Of a stretch of DNA of 64,000 nucleotides, positions 18,255 to 27,590 are shown in pieces. This DNA is from Martelella radicis (GTDB taxonomy: Bacteria; Pseudomonadota; Alphaproteobacteria; Rhizobiales; Rhizobiaceae). The position numbers were made by a program, and so were the translations under genes. The stretch lies in assembly GCF_014196625.1 (NCBI RefSeq), contig NZ_JACIDZ010000015.1, positions 1-64,000 of the forward strand. The letters run 5' to 3'. Below the pieces are notes generated by a model that had not been told where the DNA came from, did no database searches, and was given only the letters and a program-made list of their open reading frames with translations. Every line of letters begins with the position of its first letter. Position 1 is the first letter of the stretch.

Positions 18255-20090
18255 ATGCCAGCCTATCGTTCCAGAACGACGACCCATGGACGCAACATGG
18301 CCGGCGCGCGCGGTCTCTGGCGCGCGACCGGCATGAAGGAAGGCGATTTCGGCAAGCCGATCATCGCCGTCGTCAACTCGTTCACCCAGTTCGTGCCGGG
18401 TCACGTGCACCTGAAGGACCTCGGCCAGCTTGTCGCCCGCGAGATCGAGGCGGCCGGCGGCGTTGCCAAGGAGTTCAACACCATTGCCGTGGATGACGGC
18501 ATCGCCATGGGCCATGACGGCATGCTCTATTCGCTGCCGTCGCGCGAGATCATCGCCGACAGCGTCGAATACATGGTCAATGCCCATTGCGCCGATGCCA
18601 TGGTCTGCATCTCCAATTGCGACAAGATCACCCCCGGCATGCTGATGGCCTCGCTGCGCCTCAACATCCCGACGATCTTCGTCTCCGGCGGTCCGATGGA
18701 AGCCGGCAAGGTGGTGTTGAACGGCAAGGAACAGGCGCTCGACCTGGTCGATGCCATGGTTGCCGCCGCCGATGACCGGATTTCCGATGCCGATGTCCAG
18801 TCGATCGAGCGCTCGGCCTGCCCGACCTGCGGATCCTGCTCGGGCATGTTCACCGCCAATTCGATGAACTGTCTGACGGAAGCGCTTGGCCTTTCGCTGC
18901 CGGGCAATGGCTCGACGCTCGCGACCCATGCCGATCGCCGCCGCCTGTTCGTGGAAGCCGGTCACCAGATCGTCGATATTACCCGCCGTTACTATGAGCA
19001 GGATGACGAGAACGTTCTGCCGCGCACCATCGCCGGCAAGGCGGCGTTTGAGAACGCCATGACGCTGGATATCGCCATGGGCGGATCCACCAATACGGTG
19101 CTGCACATTCTGGCGGCTGCCCATGAGGCCGAACTCGATTTCACCATGGACGATATCGACCGGCTGTCGCGCTATGTGCCGTGCCTGTGCAAGGTCGCGC
19201 CGGCGAAAAACGATGTTCACATGGAAGACGTCCACCGCGCCGGCGGCATCATGGCGATCCTCGGCGAGCTTGACCGGGCGGGCCTGATCAAGCGCGAAAG
19301 CCCGACCGTTCATTCGGCCACCATTGGCGATGCGATCGACCAGTGGGATATCGTCCGCACCAATTCGGAAAGCGTGCGCAATTTCTACATGGCGGCCCCC
19401 GGCGGCGTGCCCTCGCAGGAAGCGTTCTCGCAGAACCGCCGCTGGGCCGAGCTCGATCTCGATCGCGTCTCCGGCGCGATCCGCAATGCCGAGCATCCCT
19501 TCTCCAAGGATGGCGGGCTTGCCGTGCTGACGGGCAACATCGCGGTTAATGGCTGCATCGTGAAGACGGCCGGCGTTGACGTGAGCATCCTGAAATTCTC
19601 CGGTCCTGCCGTCGTCTTCGAAAGCCAGGACGCGGCCGTCAAGGGCATCCTTTCCAACGAGGTGAAGGCCGGCGACGTCGTCGTCATCCGTTACGAAGGG
19701 CCGAAGGGCGGGCCGGGCATGCAGGAAATGCTGTATCCGACCAGCTATCTGAAGTCGAAGGGTCTCGGCAAGGATTGCGCGCTGATCACCGATGGCCGCT
19801 TTTCCGGCGGCACGTCCGGTCTTTCCATCGGTCACGCCTCGCCGGAAGCGGCCAATGGCGGCGCCATCGGCCTCGTGCGCGACGGCGACATGATCGACAT
19901 CGACATTCCCGGCCGCACCATAAACCTGCGCATCTCGCCGTCGGAGCTTGAAGCCCGCCGCAGCGCGCAGGACGAAAAGGGCTGGAAGCCGGAAAAACCC
20001 CGCCGCCGCCAGGTCACGACCGCGCTGAAGGCCTATGCTGCGTTTGCCGCCAGCGCCGACAAGGGCGCGGTCAGGATTTTGCCGGAATAG
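18255..20090 (+). CDS. ilvD: Dihydroxy-acid dehydratase
   Basis: IlvD dehydrates 2,3-dihydroxy-3-methylvalerate and the isovalerate analogue in isoleucine and valine synthesis. The protein has 611 residues from the ATG at 18255 ([20 protein letters not shown]), with GGAAAGGAAG upstream. A longer frame from 18150 is rejected. Iron-sulfur cysteines are seen at C122 ([10 protein letters not shown]) and C195 in [11 protein letters not shown], matching the E. coli enzyme. It is the long [4Fe-4S]-type enzyme. It stands alone, with a hairpin downstream at 20114-20145. Confidence 0.97.
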   Translation: MPAYRSRTTTHGRNMAGARGLWRATGMKEGDFGKPIIAVVNSFTQFVPGHVHLKDLGQLVAREIEAAGGVAKEFNTIAVDDGIAMGHDGMLYSLPSREIIADSVEYMVNAHCADAMVCISNCDKITPGMLMASLRLNIPTIFVSGGPMEAGKVVLNGKEQALDLVDAMVAAADDRISDADVQSIERSACPTCGSCSGMFTANSMNCLTEALGLSLPGNGSTLATHADRRRLFVEAGHQIVDITRRYYEQDDENVLPRTIAGKAAFENAMTLDIAMGGSTNTVLHILAAAHEAELDFTMDDIDRLSRYVPCLCKVAPAKNDVHMEDVHRAGGIMAILGELDRAGLIKRESPTVHSATIGDAIDQWDIVRTNSESVRNFYMAAPGGVPSQEAFSQNRRWAELDLDRVSGAIRNAEHPFSKDGGLAVLTGNIAVNGCIVKTAGVDVSILKFSGPAVVFESQDAAVKGILSNEVKAGDVVVIRYEGPKGGPGMQEMLYPTSYLKSKGLGKDCALITDGRFSGGTSGLSIGHASPEAANGGAIGLVRDGDMIDIDIPGRTINLRISPSELEARRSAQDEKGWKPEKPRRRQVTTALKAYAAFAASADKGAVRILPE

Positions 20091-20113
20091 GTAAGGGATT
20101 GGTTCAAGAATGG

Positions 20114-20145
20114 AGAAGGCGCGGGCCGTTGGGTCCGCGCCTTCT
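20114..20145 (+). terminator. Hairpin after ilvD
   Basis: An 11-base-pair perfect stem (20114-20124 with 20135-20145, arms AGAAGGCGCGG/CCGCGCCTTCT) lies 24 bp after ilvD. No T-run follows. It is probably a transcript end or 3' stabiliser. Confidence 0.55.
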
Positions 20146-20193
20146 GGCTACTGAGAAACCGGCTGCAGATGCAAGACGCCTGCTCCTCACTGT

Positions 20194-20311
20194 CCGTCAC
20201 CCCGGCCTTGAGCCGGGGGCCAGGGCCACAAAAGACCCTTTGTCGCAGTGTCTTAAGGGCGATAGTCCTTGCTCTATGGCCCTGGATACCGGCTCAAGGC
20301 CGGTATGACGG
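20194..20311. repeat. Palindromic intergenic repeat (CGTCAC...ATGACGG)
   Basis: This 118-bp element has inverted ends. It contains three nested dyads: CCCCGGC/GCCGGGG near the left end, CCAGGGCCA (20220-20228) with TGGCCCTGG (20277-20285), and ACCGGC/GCCGGT near the right end. Convergent genes ilvD and the LprI-like gene flank it. The whole 303-bp spacer 20091-20393 holds only this and two terminator-like hairpins. Confidence 0.7.
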
Positions 20312-20343
20312 ATGAGGGTTACGCATGTTTTGTCAACAAACTG

Positions 20344-20371
20344 AAGGCGCGGTCCCTGAGGGCCGCGCCTT
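20344..20371 (-). terminator. Hairpin after the LprI-like gene
   Basis: AAGGCGCGG (20344-20352) pairs with CCGCGCCTT (20363-20371) around a 10-base loop, 23 bp past the stop of the leftward gene. The arms share the sequence AAGGCGCGG with the ilvD hairpin. Confidence 0.5.
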
Positions 20372-20393
20372 TCAAATAAGCAAGCGTATAGAA

Positions 20394-20777
20394 TCAAAGC
20401 GGCTTGTCGATCCCGTCATAAAGCTTCTGAAGCTGGCCGATGCGCACTTCATAGGCCTTTTCGATGCAGGATACGTCGGTTCCGCAGGCTTCGCGGGTTT
20501 TTAGCCAGGCCTTCTGGTCGTCGGCCATGTTGCCGGAAACGCCCATGGCGAAGAGGCCCTTCAGCATGGTGTACATGGTCGCCATCTTCACGTCGTCATC
20601 ATTGAGCTGACGGTTGTCGCAGATGGTTTTCTCGTTGGCGTTGAGGCCGGATGCCGAGCAATCGAAGCTGGCGGCCCGTGCCTCGTCGCCGCCGAAGGGG
20701 GCTGAAAGCGAAAGCGTGAGCGCCAGCGCCATGGCGGCGGGCAGGCCGCCGAATGCGAGATAGGACTTGCGGTTCAT
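20394..20777 (-). CDS. LprI-like (DUF1311) secreted protein
   Basis: This 127-residue protein has an N-terminal signal peptide (hydrophobic stretch around LPAAMALALTLSLSAPF, likely cut after an AxA-type site near residue 36). Four cysteines follow, in FDCSASGLNANEKTICD and EACGTDVSCIEKAYEVRI, the pattern of the LprI/DUF1311 family, some members of which inhibit lysozyme. A GAGGAG site precedes the ATG. The exact function here is unknown; a periplasmic or envelope role is likely. Confidence 0.75.
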   Translation of the reverse strand: MNRKSYLAFGGLPAAMALALTLSLSAPFGGDEARAASFDCSASGLNANEKTICDNRQLNDDDVKMATMYTMLKGLFAMGVSGNMADDQKAWLKTREACGTDVSCIEKAYEVRIGQLQKLYDGIDKPL

Positions 20778-20940
20778 TCTGATCTCCTCATCACTGGTTT
20801 CCTGCCGGTTTGAAAATGCGGCAGCAATTACGGCGAAATCATGCTTTGGCCAAAGAGGCTTTCTAGCCTTGATTCTCCGCCCGGCGTAACATCTCTATAG
20901 CGCCGGGAAGGCTATGTCGTGACACATGAAGGAATTCTGA

Positions 20941-22416
20941 ATGCCAATGGATGTGATGAACGAGCCGATGATTTCAGATACCGGAGTTCGCGCCGCGCCG
21001 CATCGGGCGCGGGTCAGGTCAAGGCGCTTCGCCGTGGCAGGCGCGCTTTCGATTGCGCTGGCGTTGTCCGGCAATCAGGTGTTCGCGCAGGAGCGGCAGG
21101 TGCCCGCGGCGCAGGCTGACGTGATGCTCTCCTACGCGCCGCTGGTGAAGGAAACCGCGCCCGCCGTCGTCAATGTCTATGCTGAGCGCATGGTCCAGCG
21201 GCGCATGTCGCCGCTCTTCTCCGATCCGTTCTTCGGCCGCTTCTTCGGCGAGCAGATGCCGGGCCGCTCCGAGCGGCAGACCTCGCTCGGCTCCGGCGTG
21301 ATCGTCACCGGTGACGGCATGGTGATCACCAACAATCATGTGATCGCAGGGGCCGATGACGTGCGCGTCGCCCTTGCCGACGGCCGTGAATTTCCCTGTA
21401 CGGTGCTGTTGAAGGACGACCGCTACGATCTTGCCGTGCTGAAGATCGAGGCGGACGAGGAGTTCCCGACCGTTCCGATCGGCAATTCTGATGACGTCGA
21501 GGTCGGTGATATCTCGCTTGCCATCGGCAATCCCTTCGCCGTCGGCCAGACGGTGACCAGCGGCATCATCTCCGGCCGCGCGCGCAATGCCGTCAATGAC
21601 GGCGAATTCGGCTTCTTCCTGCAGACGGACGCGGCGATCAATCCCGGCAATTCCGGCGGCGCGCTCTTGAACATGAAGGGCGAGCTGATCGGCATCAACA
21701 CGGCGATCTTCTCCTCCGGCGGCGGTTCCAACGGCGTCGGCTTCGCCATTCCCGCCAACATGGTGAAGGTGTTCCTGAAGGCGGCCGAAGACGGCGAGAC
21801 GCGCTTCCAGCGGCCCTATGTCGGCGCGACCTTCGGTCCCGTCACCTCCGACATTGCCGAGGCGCTGGGGCTGAAGGCGGCGCGCGGCGCGATCATTTCC
21901 GCCACCCGCCCGGGCAGTCCGGCGGAGAAGGCCGGCCTTGAAACCGGCTCCGTCATCATCGCCGTCAACGACATTCCGGTCGAACATCCCGATGCGCTGC
22001 TCTATCGGCTGACGGTTGCCGGCATCGGCAACACCGCGGATCTGACGGTCGAGCGCGACGGGCAGGTGAGCCACGTCGCCCTGCCGCTTGATCTGGCCCC
22101 GGAAGACCCGCCGCGCGATACCCGTGTGATCGCTGGTTCCTCGCCTTTCTCGGGGCTTACGGTGGAAAACGTCTCGCCGCGCGTGGCCGAGGAGTTGCGC
22201 CTTTCGGGGATCGATGATGGAGTGGTGGTGAGCGATATCGAACAGGGCTCCACGGCCCAGCGGATCGGTTTCGCCAGGGGCGACGTCATCGTTGCCGTCA
22301 ATGACGCGCCGATCGATACCACCGCGACGCTGGAGGATGTGGCGGGCGAAAAGCCCGGCTACTGGCGTCTTTCCATCAATCGCGGCGGCAGGATGATAAA
22401 CCAGATATTCAGATGA
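20941..22416 (+). CDS. Do-family periplasmic serine protease (DegP/DegQ-like)
   Basis: This 491-residue envelope protease and chaperone has a signal peptide (about residues 20-50), a trypsin-like domain and two PDZ domains. The catalytic triad is visible as H133 (ITNNHVI), D163 (RYDLAVLKI) and S238 (NPGNSGGAL). PDZ1 is around residues 300-385 and PDZ2 around 400-490. The ATG at 20941 has AAGGA six bases upstream. It overlaps rarA by four bases, so the two are co-translated. The family includes several paralogues in rhizobia, so no finer symbol is given. Confidence 0.93.
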   Translation: MPMDVMNEPMISDTGVRAAPHRARVRSRRFAVAGALSIALALSGNQVFAQERQVPAAQADVMLSYAPLVKETAPAVVNVYAERMVQRRMSPLFSDPFFGRFFGEQMPGRSERQTSLGSGVIVTGDGMVITNNHVIAGADDVRVALADGREFPCTVLLKDDRYDLAVLKIEADEEFPTVPIGNSDDVEVGDISLAIGNPFAVGQTVTSGIISGRARNAVNDGEFGFFLQTDAAINPGNSGGALLNMKGELIGINTAIFSSGGGSNGVGFAIPANMVKVFLKAAEDGETRFQRPYVGATFGPVTSDIAEALGLKAARGAIISATRPGSPAEKAGLETGSVIIAVNDIPVEHPDALLYRLTVAGIGNTADLTVERDGQVSHVALPLDLAPEDPPRDTRVIAGSSPFSGLTVENVSPRVAEELRLSGIDDGVVVSDIEQGSTAQRIGFARGDVIVAVNDAPIDTTATLEDVAGEKPGYWRLSINRGGRMINQIFR

Positions 22417-23726
22417 ACGACCTTTTTGCCCCGCACGTCCCCGAGGACATCGAAAACAAGCGACCGCTCGCCGACCGGCTTCGCCCGAAGACGCTCGGCG
22501 AGGTCACCGGCCAGCCGCATCTGACCGGGCCGGACGGTGCGCTGACGCGCATGATCGGCTCCGGCTCGCTGGGCTCGATGATCTTCTGGGGGCCGCCGGG
22601 CACGGGCAAGACCACGGTGGCGCGGCTTCTGTCCGGCGAGGCCGATCTCGCCTTTGAGCAGATTTCGGCGATCTTTTCCGGCGTGGCGGACCTGAAGAAG
22701 GTGTTCGAATCAGCCCGTGCAAGGCGCATGAACGGGCGGCAGACCCTGTTGTTCGTTGACGAGATCCATCGCTTCAATCGCGCCCAGCAGGACAGTTTCC
22801 TGCCCGTGATGGAGGATGGCACCATCATCCTCGTCGGCGCGACCACCGAAAACCCGTCCTTCGAGCTGAACGCCGCCCTGTTGTCGCGCGCCCGCGTCTT
22901 GACCTTCCGCTCCCATGATGCCGAAAGCCTGGCCGAGCTGATGAAGCGCGCCGAGGAGGCGGAGGGCAGGGCGCTGCCGCTTGACGACGATGCGCGCGAA
23001 ACCCTGGTGATGATGGCCGATGGCGACGGCCGGGCGATCCTGACGCTCGCCGAGGAAGTCTGGCGTTCGGCCCGTGCGGACGAGCGGCTCGATCCGCAAA
23101 GCCTGATGAACATCGTCCAGCGCCGCGCGCCGATCTATGACAAGGGCCAGGACGGACATTACAACCTGATTTCGGCCCTGCATAAGTCCGTTCGCGGCTC
23201 GGACCCGGATGCAGCGCTTTATTATCTGGCACGCATGCTCGATGCGGGCGAAGATCCGCTCTATATCGGCCGTCGGTTGGTCCGTATGGCAAGCGAGGAT
23301 GTGGGCCTTGCCGACCCGCAGGCCCTGCTGATCGCCTCTGCCGCCAAGGATGCCTATGACTATCTGGGTTCGCCCGAGGGCGAGCTGGCGCTTGCGGAAG
23401 CCTGCGTCTACCTCGCCACGGCGCCGAAATCGAACTCCGTGGAGGTCGCCTTCCATGCCGCCATGGCCGCGGCCAAACGCCATGGCTCGCTGATGCCGCC
23501 CAAACATATCCTGAACGCTCCGACAAAGCTGATGAAGGAAGAGGGCTACAATGCCGGTTACCGTTATGACCACGACGAGCCGGATGCGTTTTCGGGTCAG
23601 GATTACTTTCCCACCGAAATGGGTCGGCAGAAATTCTACCGGCCGCCCGAACGCGGTTTCGAGCGCGAGATCAACAAGCGCCTTCAGTGGTGGGATAAGC
23701 TGAGGCGCGAGCGCAACGGCGACTGA
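22413..23726 (+). CDS. rarA: Replication-associated recombination protein A (AAA+ ATPase)
   Basis: RarA (MgsA) is a AAA+ ATPase acting at stalled replication forks. The protein has 437 residues, with Walker A GPPGTGKTT (about residues 58-66), Walker B LLFVDEIHRFN and sensor region GATTENPSFELN. The C-terminal MgsA domain includes DPLYIGRRLVRMASEDVGLA. Its ATG overlaps the stop of the protease gene (ATGA), a pairing common in alphaproteobacteria. Confidence 0.95.
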   Translation: MNDLFAPHVPEDIENKRPLADRLRPKTLGEVTGQPHLTGPDGALTRMIGSGSLGSMIFWGPPGTGKTTVARLLSGEADLAFEQISAIFSGVADLKKVFESARARRMNGRQTLLFVDEIHRFNRAQQDSFLPVMEDGTIILVGATTENPSFELNAALLSRARVLTFRSHDAESLAELMKRAEEAEGRALPLDDDARETLVMMADGDGRAILTLAEEVWRSARADERLDPQSLMNIVQRRAPIYDKGQDGHYNLISALHKSVRGSDPDAALYYLARMLDAGEDPLYIGRRLVRMASEDVGLADPQALLIASAAKDAYDYLGSPEGELALAEACVYLATAPKSNSVEVAFHAAMAAAKRHGSLMPPKHILNAPTKLMKEEGYNAGYRYDHDEPDAFSGQDYFPTEMGRQKFYRPPERGFEREINKRLQWWDKLRRERNGD

Positions 23727-23801
23727 CAGCTTTCGACAGGTCCTCGCGGGAACTCTTCTCTTCATGCGGCGTTTATTCAGCAACACGAAGGGAGAACTGC
23801 A

Positions 23802-24008
23802 ATGGATAACCTGCCCGCCCGCGTTCTTGCTTACATTGTTATTGCCATTGGCTGCGCCGCGGTTGTTGCGGTGATCCTCACCGTGCCGCCGCTTTATGAT
23901 GCCCGGATATTCCTGCTGCCGGCGATGCTGCTGATCGCCTGGGTCGCGGGACCCGTGCTGACCCACTATCTCGCGCCCGCAGCCCGCGCCCGTCTCCGCA
24001 AGCGGTAA
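23802..24008 (+). CDS. Small two-helix membrane protein
   Basis: This 68-residue protein has two hydrophobic stretches (about residues 8-28 and 36-56) and a basic tail ending RARLRKR. A GAAGGGAGA ribosome-binding site lies just before the ATG, and a strong terminator follows 20 bp after the stop, so it looks like a real single-gene unit. I do not recognise a family. Confidence 0.65.
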   Translation: MDNLPARVLAYIVIAIGCAAVVAVILTVPPLYDARIFLLPAMLLIAWVAGPVLTHYLAPAARARLRKR

Positions 24009-24027
24009 CCCCCCTGCCGCGCGACGC

Positions 24028-24072
24028 AAACGCCCGACCAGAAGGGAAGCTGGTCGGGCGTTTGTTGTTTTT
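24028..24072 (+). terminator. Strong intrinsic terminator
   Basis: A 14-base-pair perfect stem (24028-24041 with 24050-24063; core CGCCCGACCAG/CTGGTCGGGCG) is followed by TTTGTTGTTTTT. It ends the small membrane-protein transcript. Confidence 0.88.
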
Positions 24073-24073
24073 C

Positions 24074-24171
24074 TAGAGCGCCGTGCGTCCATTCGGACGC
24101 ACGGCGCTCTAACCTATTGAATCTACGCATCGCGCTTTCCGAAAATCGATTCCGATTTTCGGGCCGATGCG
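24074..24171. repeat. Double-hairpin dispersed repeat
   Basis: Two perfect or near-perfect palindromes stand side by side. The first is a 17-bp stem, 24074-24090 with 24095-24111, loop ATTC. The second (24126-24171) has CCGAAAATCG/CGATTTTCGG around another ATTC loop, plus outer CGCATCG/CGATGCG arms. The two-palindrome layout matches the rhizobial intergenic mosaic elements. It lies between convergent genes. Confidence 0.8.
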
Positions 24172-24191
24172 CTAAACCGGAACGGCTCGGC

Positions 24192-24689
24192 TTACTGCGC
24201 CGGGCCCTTCTTGATTGGCTCCTGATAGGTGAAGCCCATGTCCCAGGGGAAATAGATCCAGGTGTCCTGGCTGACTTCTGTGACGAAAGTGTCGACGGTC
24301 GGCACGCCCTTGGGCTTGGCGTAGACGCAGGCGAAATGCGCCTTCGGCAGCATGTCGCGCACTTCCCGCGCCGTGTTGCCCGTGTCCGTCAGGTCGTCGA
24401 TGATCAGCACACCTTCGCCGCCGGTCTTCGTCAGTTCCTCGGAAATCCCCTTCAGAAGCTTCGTCTCGCCCTGGCTCGTATAGTCGTGATAGCTGGCGAT
24501 GCAGACCGTCTCGATCAGCCGAATTTCCAGCTCGCGCGAGATCACCGCCGCCGGCACGAGGCCGCCGCGCGTGACGCAGACGATGGCGTGGAAGGTCTGG
24601 TCAAGACCGGACAGGCGCCAGGCAAGCGCGCGCGCATCGCGGTGAAACTGATCCCAGGATACGGGAAAGGCTTTTTCGGGAAGGGACAT
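24192..24689 (-). CDS. gpt: Xanthine (guanine) phosphoribosyltransferase
   Basis: This 165-residue purine-salvage enzyme transfers phosphoribose from PRPP to xanthine or guanine. The PRPP-binding motif [14 protein letters not shown] is at about residues 92-105, and the substrate loop includes [20 protein letters not shown]. The C-terminal IYFPWDMGF matches Gpt. It stands as a single leftward gene with a repeat downstream. Confidence 0.93.
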   Translation of the reverse strand: MSLPEKAFPVSWDQFHRDARALAWRLSGLDQTFHAIVCVTRGGLVPAAVISRELEIRLIETVCIASYHDYTSQGETKLLKGISEELTKTGGEGVLIIDDLTDTGNTAREVRDMLPKAHFACVYAKPKGVPTVDTFVTEVSQDTWIYFPWDMGFTYQEPIKKGPAQ

Positions 24690-24904
24690 GAAAGGCTCCG
24701 GGACACGGGTGACGCAAAGGGTTTGACGGCCGACGACTCCGTCCGGCCCAGTGGCAGCCGACCCGCCCCGAAAGCATGCAAAATGCGGATGCGATGCCCG
24801 GGGCAGGCGACGGCCTGCCGTTGGGCATCGCTATTAGCCGCATTCATCGCCAAAAGGCAAGACATGCGGTCTTTCTGCCGCCGGAAAGATGGCTGATCGT
24901 GGGA

Positions 24905-25747
24905 TCAGCGCGACATCAGCGTCGCCGCCGTCATCGATTCCAGCAGCGTACGGGTCACGCCGCCGAACAGCATCTCCCACAGCCTGGAATGCGTATAGGC
25001 GCCCATGACCAGAAGGTCGACGGAATTGTCCGACAGGCGGTTCTCGATGATGGTTGCCGCCTTGGCCTTGTCCGCGTGCGCGCTGGTGGCGATCACGTTG
25101 ACGCCGTGGCGAGCGAGCGTCGAGGCGATTTCCGCACCCGTGAGGCCGCTTTCCTGATCCTTGCTGTCATGTGGATTGACCGAGAAGATCTCGACCTCGC
25201 CGGCCTTCTTCAGGAAGGGAAGGGCATCGAAGGTAGCGCGTGCGGCCTCGCGCGAGCCGTTCCAGGCGACCATCACGCGGTTGAAGGGTTTTGCCACCTT
25301 GTCCACATGCGGCACCAGCAGCACGGGGCGTCCGCTCTCGAACAGGAAGCTCTCGAAATCGGCGCGGGCGTCTCCGGGCGCGTCGGGGCTGACCTGCGGG
25401 GCGATGATCAGATCGCAGGAGCGGGCGCTGTCGATGACCGAGGATCCGGCAAAGCCGGAGGCGGAGACGATCTTGCGCCATTCATGGGAGATGTCTTCGC
25501 GCGCCGCGCGCTTGCGGAAGATCTCGCCGAGCTCGGCGCTGCGCTTTTCGGCCATGTCCTGCAGCGACTGGATGGAAATGGGATCGGGTATCTCCATCGG
25601 CGCGATGATCGGCGTCGGGTTGACGGTCTCTGCATGGAGGCCGATCAGATGTGCGTCGAAGGAGCGAACGATTTCAATGGCGTAATCGAGGAAGCCGCCG
25701 GCCTGCGTCGGTGATTCCATGACGGCGAGTATGGTCTTGTAGGTCAT
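24905..25747 (-). CDS. Universal stress protein, two UspA domains
   Basis: This 280-residue protein has two tandem USP folds. The second (from about residue 155, VMVAWNGSREAARA) keeps the nucleotide-binding-like end VDLLVMGAYTHSRLWEMLFGG, a G-x9-G-S/T-like loop ending in GGVTRTLL. The first domain lacks a clear ATP loop. The ATG at 25747 (MTYKTILAVMES) is chosen because GAGAGGAG lies eight bases upstream. A GTG at 25756 would overlap that site. Its role is general stress; no specific function can be read. Confidence 0.9.
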   Translation of the reverse strand: MTYKTILAVMESPTQAGGFLDYAIEIVRSFDAHLIGLHAETVNPTPIIAPMEIPDPISIQSLQDMAEKRSAELGEIFRKRAAREDISHEWRKIVSASGFAGSSVIDSARSCDLIIAPQVSPDAPGDARADFESFLFESGRPVLLVPHVDKVAKPFNRVMVAWNGSREAARATFDALPFLKKAGEVEIFSVNPHDSKDQESGLTGAEIASTLARHGVNVIATSAHADKAKAATIIENRLSDNSVDLLVMGAYTHSRLWEMLFGGVTRTLLESMTAATLMSR

Positions 25748-25889
25748 CTCAAACACTCCTCTCGGGCTTGGCTCCCACCCGTATCAAGCGCCGGCGGACG
25801 CGCCGGCCGTTGCTGCTCTTCCAGTTTAAGCCTAATGCCAGAAAAAGCGAAGAACCGAAACGCGTCTTTCGGGTAAGGCGGCGCTTCGA

Positions 25890-26651
25890 TCAGGCGCCCG
25901 GCATTGCTTCCAGCATGGCGCGGATATCCGCGGCCGCCGCCTCGGCGTCGGCCTCCGCTCTCGCCCTGATAACGAGCTGCGTGCGGAAGCCTTCGGCGGA
26001 AAAACGGGGATAGGAGCCGATCGAGGTCTTCGGATGGGCCTTCTGGATTTCGCCGAGACGCGCCGCGATGTCGCCCTCGCCGAAAGGGCATTCCACGATT
26101 TTCGAAACGAGCGGCGCGCCGCCCTTCAGAGTCGGGATCACATTGTCGAGCATCGCCTCGAAAATGCTCGGCACCCCCGCCATGACATGGACATTGCCGA
26201 TGACGAAGCCGGGGGCGGTGGACACCGGATTGTCGATCAGGCTCGCGCCTTCCGGCATGCGCGCCATGCGCTGGCGCGAGCCATTGAAGTCGATCCCGCG
26301 CCGCTCGTAATGGGCGGCGAGCCGGCGCATCGCCTCGTCATTGTAGATGCAGGGCAGGCCGAAGGCGGCGGAAACCGAATCAGCGGTGATGTCGTCATGG
26401 GTGCCGCCGATGCCGCCGGAAGTGAAGACATAGGTATAGCGCTCTCGCAGCGCATTGACCGCCTCGACGATCGCGGCCTCGTCGTCGGCGACGATCCGCA
26501 CTTCCTTCAGGCCGATCCCGATGAGCGTCATCGCTTCTGCCAGATGGCCGATATTCTTGTCCTTCGTGCGGCCGGACAGAAGTTCGTCGCCGATGGCGAG
26601 CATCGCTGCGGTCGGATTGTCGTCTTCGCTCATTGTGATCAGATCCGTCAT
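25890..26651 (-). CDS. CinA-like molybdopterin-binding domain protein
   Basis: This 253-residue protein matches the N-terminal domain of CinA (COG1058) without the nicotinamide-mononucleotide deamidase domain. It has AAMLAIGDELLSGRTKDKNI near the start and VFTSGGIGGTHDDITADSVS, the characteristic binding loop of the MoaB/MoeA-like fold. The start is uncertain: ATG at 26651 or 26633, neither with a clear ribosome-binding site. It is divergent from wrbA. Confidence 0.85.
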   Translation of the reverse strand: MTDLITMSEDDNPTAAMLAIGDELLSGRTKDKNIGHLAEAMTLIGIGLKEVRIVADDEAAIVEAVNALRERYTYVFTSGGIGGTHDDITADSVSAAFGLPCIYNDEAMRRLAAHYERRGIDFNGSRQRMARMPEGASLIDNPVSTAPGFVIGNVHVMAGVPSIFEAMLDNVIPTLKGGAPLVSKIVECPFGEGDIAARLGEIQKAHPKTSIGSYPRFSAEGFRTQLVIRARAEADAEAAAADIRAMLEAMPGA

Positions 26652-26847
26652 TCTGTTGAAAGCAGGTTTGTCGCTATGTTGTGGACCCTGGCTTGTGTTT
26701 CTTCAAGCCTGCCGGTGACCGTTGCGGCCGCCTTGCGCGCGTCCGATGGGTGAACAGTGCGTCTATGGCCCGGCATCTGGACTTTGCCGTATCCGAGGGC
26801 CTATCTCCGGGGCACAGATTTCAAGCCCATTCGATTGGAGTTTTCAG

Positions 26848-27447
26848 ATGGCTAAAGTTCTCGTTCTCTACTATTCGGCCTATGGCCATATCGAAGCCAT
26901 GGCGAAAGCCGTTGCCGAAGGCGCCGCTGCCGAAGGCGCGGACGTGACCGTCAAGCGCGTTCCCGAACTGGTTCCCGAAGAGGTCGCCAAGGCATCGCAC
27001 TTCAAGCTCGACCAAGAGGCGCCGATCGCCGACCCGAACGAACTCGACCAGTATGATGCGATTGTCTTCGGCGCCGGCACCCGTTTCGGCACCATGGCCT
27101 CGCAGATGCGCAACTTTGTTGACCAGACCGGCGCGCTCTGGGCAACCGGCAAGCTCGTTGGCAAGGTCGGCTCGGTGTTCACCGCTTCGGCCACGCAGCA
27201 CGGCGGCCAGGAATCCACCACGCTCGGCTTCATCCCGACGCTCATGCATCACGGCATGGTCGTCGTCGGCCTGCCTTATGCCTTTGCCGGCCAGATGGGC
27301 GTTGACGAGATCAAGGGCGGTTCGCCCTACGGTGCTTCCACCATCACGGACGGCGACGGATCGCGCATGCCCTCGGCTGTCGAGCTCGAGGCCGCCCGCT
27401 TCCAGGGCGCACATGTTGCCAAGGTTGCCGCCAAGCTCGCAGCCTAA
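26848..27447 (+). CDS. wrbA: NAD(P)H:quinone oxidoreductase WrbA
   Basis: This 199-residue flavodoxin-like FMN protein reduces quinones by two electrons and limits oxidative stress. The FMN phosphate loop [12 protein letters not shown] is at about residues 8-19, and the conserved segments [20 protein letters not shown] and [15 protein letters not shown] are present. The ATG at 26848 follows TTGGAG. A longer frame from 26722 is not family-like. It ends in a terminator. Confidence 0.96.
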   Translation: MAKVLVLYYSAYGHIEAMAKAVAEGAAAEGADVTVKRVPELVPEEVAKASHFKLDQEAPIADPNELDQYDAIVFGAGTRFGTMASQMRNFVDQTGALWATGKLVGKVGSVFTASATQHGGQESTTLGFIPTLMHHGMVVVGLPYAFAGQMGVDEIKGGSPYGASTITDGDGSRMPSAVELEAARFQGAHVAKVAAKLAA

Positions 27448-27471
27448 GCCTTTTAGCTGACCTTATCGAAG

Positions 27472-27503
27472 ACGCGCGGCGCCCCCGGGGCCCGCGCGTT
27501 TTT
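27472..27503 (+). terminator. Terminator after wrbA
   Basis: ACGCGCGG (27472-27479) pairs with CCGCGCGT (27492-27499), with a GCCCCCGGGGC core, followed by a five-T run. Confidence 0.8.
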
Positions 27504-27590
27504 GTATCCCCGGTTTTCCCCGGCGGCTCCCGCTTCGACCGCCACGCTTAGGATTCCTGCAGTTTCAAACAGGCAGGAAGGAGCCGCGCG

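Noticed and set aside
18093-19835. 580-codon minus-strand frame inside ilvD
   Set aside because: Shadow of ilvD; composition is Asp/His/Arg-rich and no domain is recognisable.
20868-20900. Heat-shock-type promoter before the Do protease
   Set aside because: CTTGATT and CTCTATA are 18 bp apart, too far for a good sigma32 match; left uncalled.
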